Source: Candidatus Onthocola stercoravium
GTDB taxonomy: Bacteria; Bacillota_I; Bacilli_A; RF39; UBA660
DNA: 6,288 nt
Direction: 5' to 3'
NCBI GenBank assembly: GCA_018711775.1
Contig: DVHV01000128.1
Span: forward strand, 1-6,288
In this document: one piece after another, positions 5,647-6,288 of the stretch
How positions within the stretch are numbered: the first letter of the stretch is position 1
Layout of the letters: every line of letters begins with the position of its first letter
Notes under the pieces: generated by a model
The model's input: the letters and a program-made list of their open reading frames with translations, nothing else
The model's database searches: none
Told to the model about the DNA's origin: nothing
Translations under genes and position numbers: made by a program

Positions 5647-6288
5647 TTATCTAAAATATATAAATATAAATATTGCTAATAATACACAATAAATTGAAAA
5701 TTTCCAAAGTTTTCCTTTTTTAACCCAAGAGCTTAACCATCGGTAAGAAAAATAGGTAACAATTCCTGCAGCAACCATACCTGCTAAATATGGTACTATC
5801 ATGCTTGTTAGCTCAGTTGTATTTGCTAAATCACTTACTCCTAGAATCATGGTAGCAACACTTACTGGGAAATAAAGAATAAATGTGTATTTTAAGGCCG
5901 TTTCTCTTTTTAAACCACAAAGTAAGCAAGCAACTAATACTGTACCACTTCTACTAATACCTGGAACTATAGTTACCGCTTGTAATAAACCAATAAGAAT
6001 AGCATCTTTTAAAGTTATGTCATAATCTTCTTTAGTTCCTTTCATATTGCGAACTATAAATAATGCTAAGGCTGTTATTAAAAATGCTATTGCTAAACCA
6101 TTTATGGAATATAAATCTTCAATTTTATCTTTAAAAATGAAACCAGTGATACCAACAGGAATGGTACTAATAATGACATATAAACAATATTTGAATTTTT
6201 TTAAGTATTTTTCTCTAGTTTCTTTTTTAAATATATAACTGAAAAATGCTATTACTAATTCTTTGATATCTTTCCAAAATATTATAAA
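5647..6288 (-). CDS. uppP: Undecaprenyl-diphosphate phosphatase, 5' end outside the window
   Basis: UppP (BacA) removes a phosphate from undecaprenyl diphosphate at the membrane, recycling the lipid carrier for peptidoglycan and wall polymers; extra copies give bacitracin tolerance. The frame stays open to the window edge, so 213 residues are visible. An ATG at 6045 is internal: the codons upstream read as good UppP sequence, including LKKFKYCLYVIISTIPVGI and the helix ending ALALFIVRN. The diagnostic second motif PGISRSG is at 5944-5964, within LQAVTIVPGISRSGTVLVA, and carries the conserved Ser and Arg of the active site. Helices after it include YFPVSVATMILGV and the last segment near the C-terminus (YCVLLAIFIFIYF). 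The family is about 265-280 residues, so some 55-65 N-terminal residues, with the first Glu-rich motif, lie beyond 6288. It leads the operon with the serine hydrolase. Confidence 0.93.
   Translation of the reverse strand, partial: FIIFWKDIKELVIAFFSYIFKKETREKYLKKFKYCLYVIISTIPVGITGFIFKDKIEDLYSINGLAIAFLITALALFIVRNMKGTKEDYDITLKDAILIGLLQAVTIVPGISRSGTVLVACLLCGLKRETALKYTFILYFPVSVATMILGVSDLANTTELTSMIVPYLAGMVAAGIVTYFSYRWLSSWVKKGKLWKFSIYCVLLAIFIFIYFR

Noticed and set aside
5647..6045. A 132-residue truncated uppP starting at ATG 6045
   Set aside because: The upstream codons to 6288 stay open and read as the expected UppP helices, so this ATG is internal. The gene is cut only by the window edge.
6047..6238. 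Open frame of 63 codons on the + strand
   Set aside because: It lies opposite uppP, whose frame continues to the window edge with clear family sequence. No start signals are visible.
1..6288. CRISPR array, tRNA, rRNA, insertion sequence or attachment sites
   Set aside because: No regularly spaced repeats, cloverleaf sequences, transposase genes or terminal inverted repeats with target duplications were seen.
1..6288. Alternative genetic code with TGA as tryptophan
   Set aside because: All genes read through without any in-frame TGA and use TGG for Trp, so the standard code fits.

Overview
The window is very AT-rich bacterial DNA with Gram-positive style signals: A-rich coding strands, GGTGA or GGTGGT type ribosome binding sites, and short hairpin terminators. 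No gene contains an in-frame TGA, and every visible stop is TAA or TAG. This fits the standard code and argues against a Mycoplasma-type code. The modular surface protein and the general style resemble uncultured gut Bacillota (RF39-like Bacilli or low-GC clostridia). That placement is an inference from family resemblance only.

The left part (about 1-2577, + strand) holds an unrecognised 132-residue protein starting at TTG 89, then a complete two-component system. The system is an OmpR-type response regulator (540-1214) overlapped by a membrane histidine kinase (1192-2577). A stretch with no open frame follows (2578-2765). It contains a possible activator-type promoter, a strong Shine-Dalgarno-like sequence with no gene behind it, and a hairpin terminator. 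It may encode a small RNA of about 125 nt. The word TTTCAT occurs upstream of all three proposed transcription starts around this system, which suggests one regulator site shared by the locus.

The middle part has a small Xre-type repressor (2766-2996, - strand) divergent from a long secreted or membrane-anchored modular protein (3115-4605, + strand). This protein has an N-terminal hydrophobic segment, a small two-cysteine domain, a fibronectin type III domain and a large C-terminal domain of the kind seen in DUF6273-like surface proteins. The intergenic region carries two near-perfect palindromes 25 bp apart, which are likely operators for the Xre protein.

The right part is a - strand operon: undecaprenyl-diphosphate phosphatase (uppP/bacA, 5647-6288, cut by the window edge), then a membrane-anchored class A beta-lactamase-like serine enzyme (4638-5624). 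Both fit cell-wall work, namely lipid-carrier recycling and peptidoglycan or beta-lactam chemistry outside the membrane. Convergent gene pairs are separated by hairpins that can act in both directions.

Nothing here proves an undescribed system. The strongest leads are the palindrome-controlled surface protein/Xre pair and the possible regulated small RNA behind the two-component genes.
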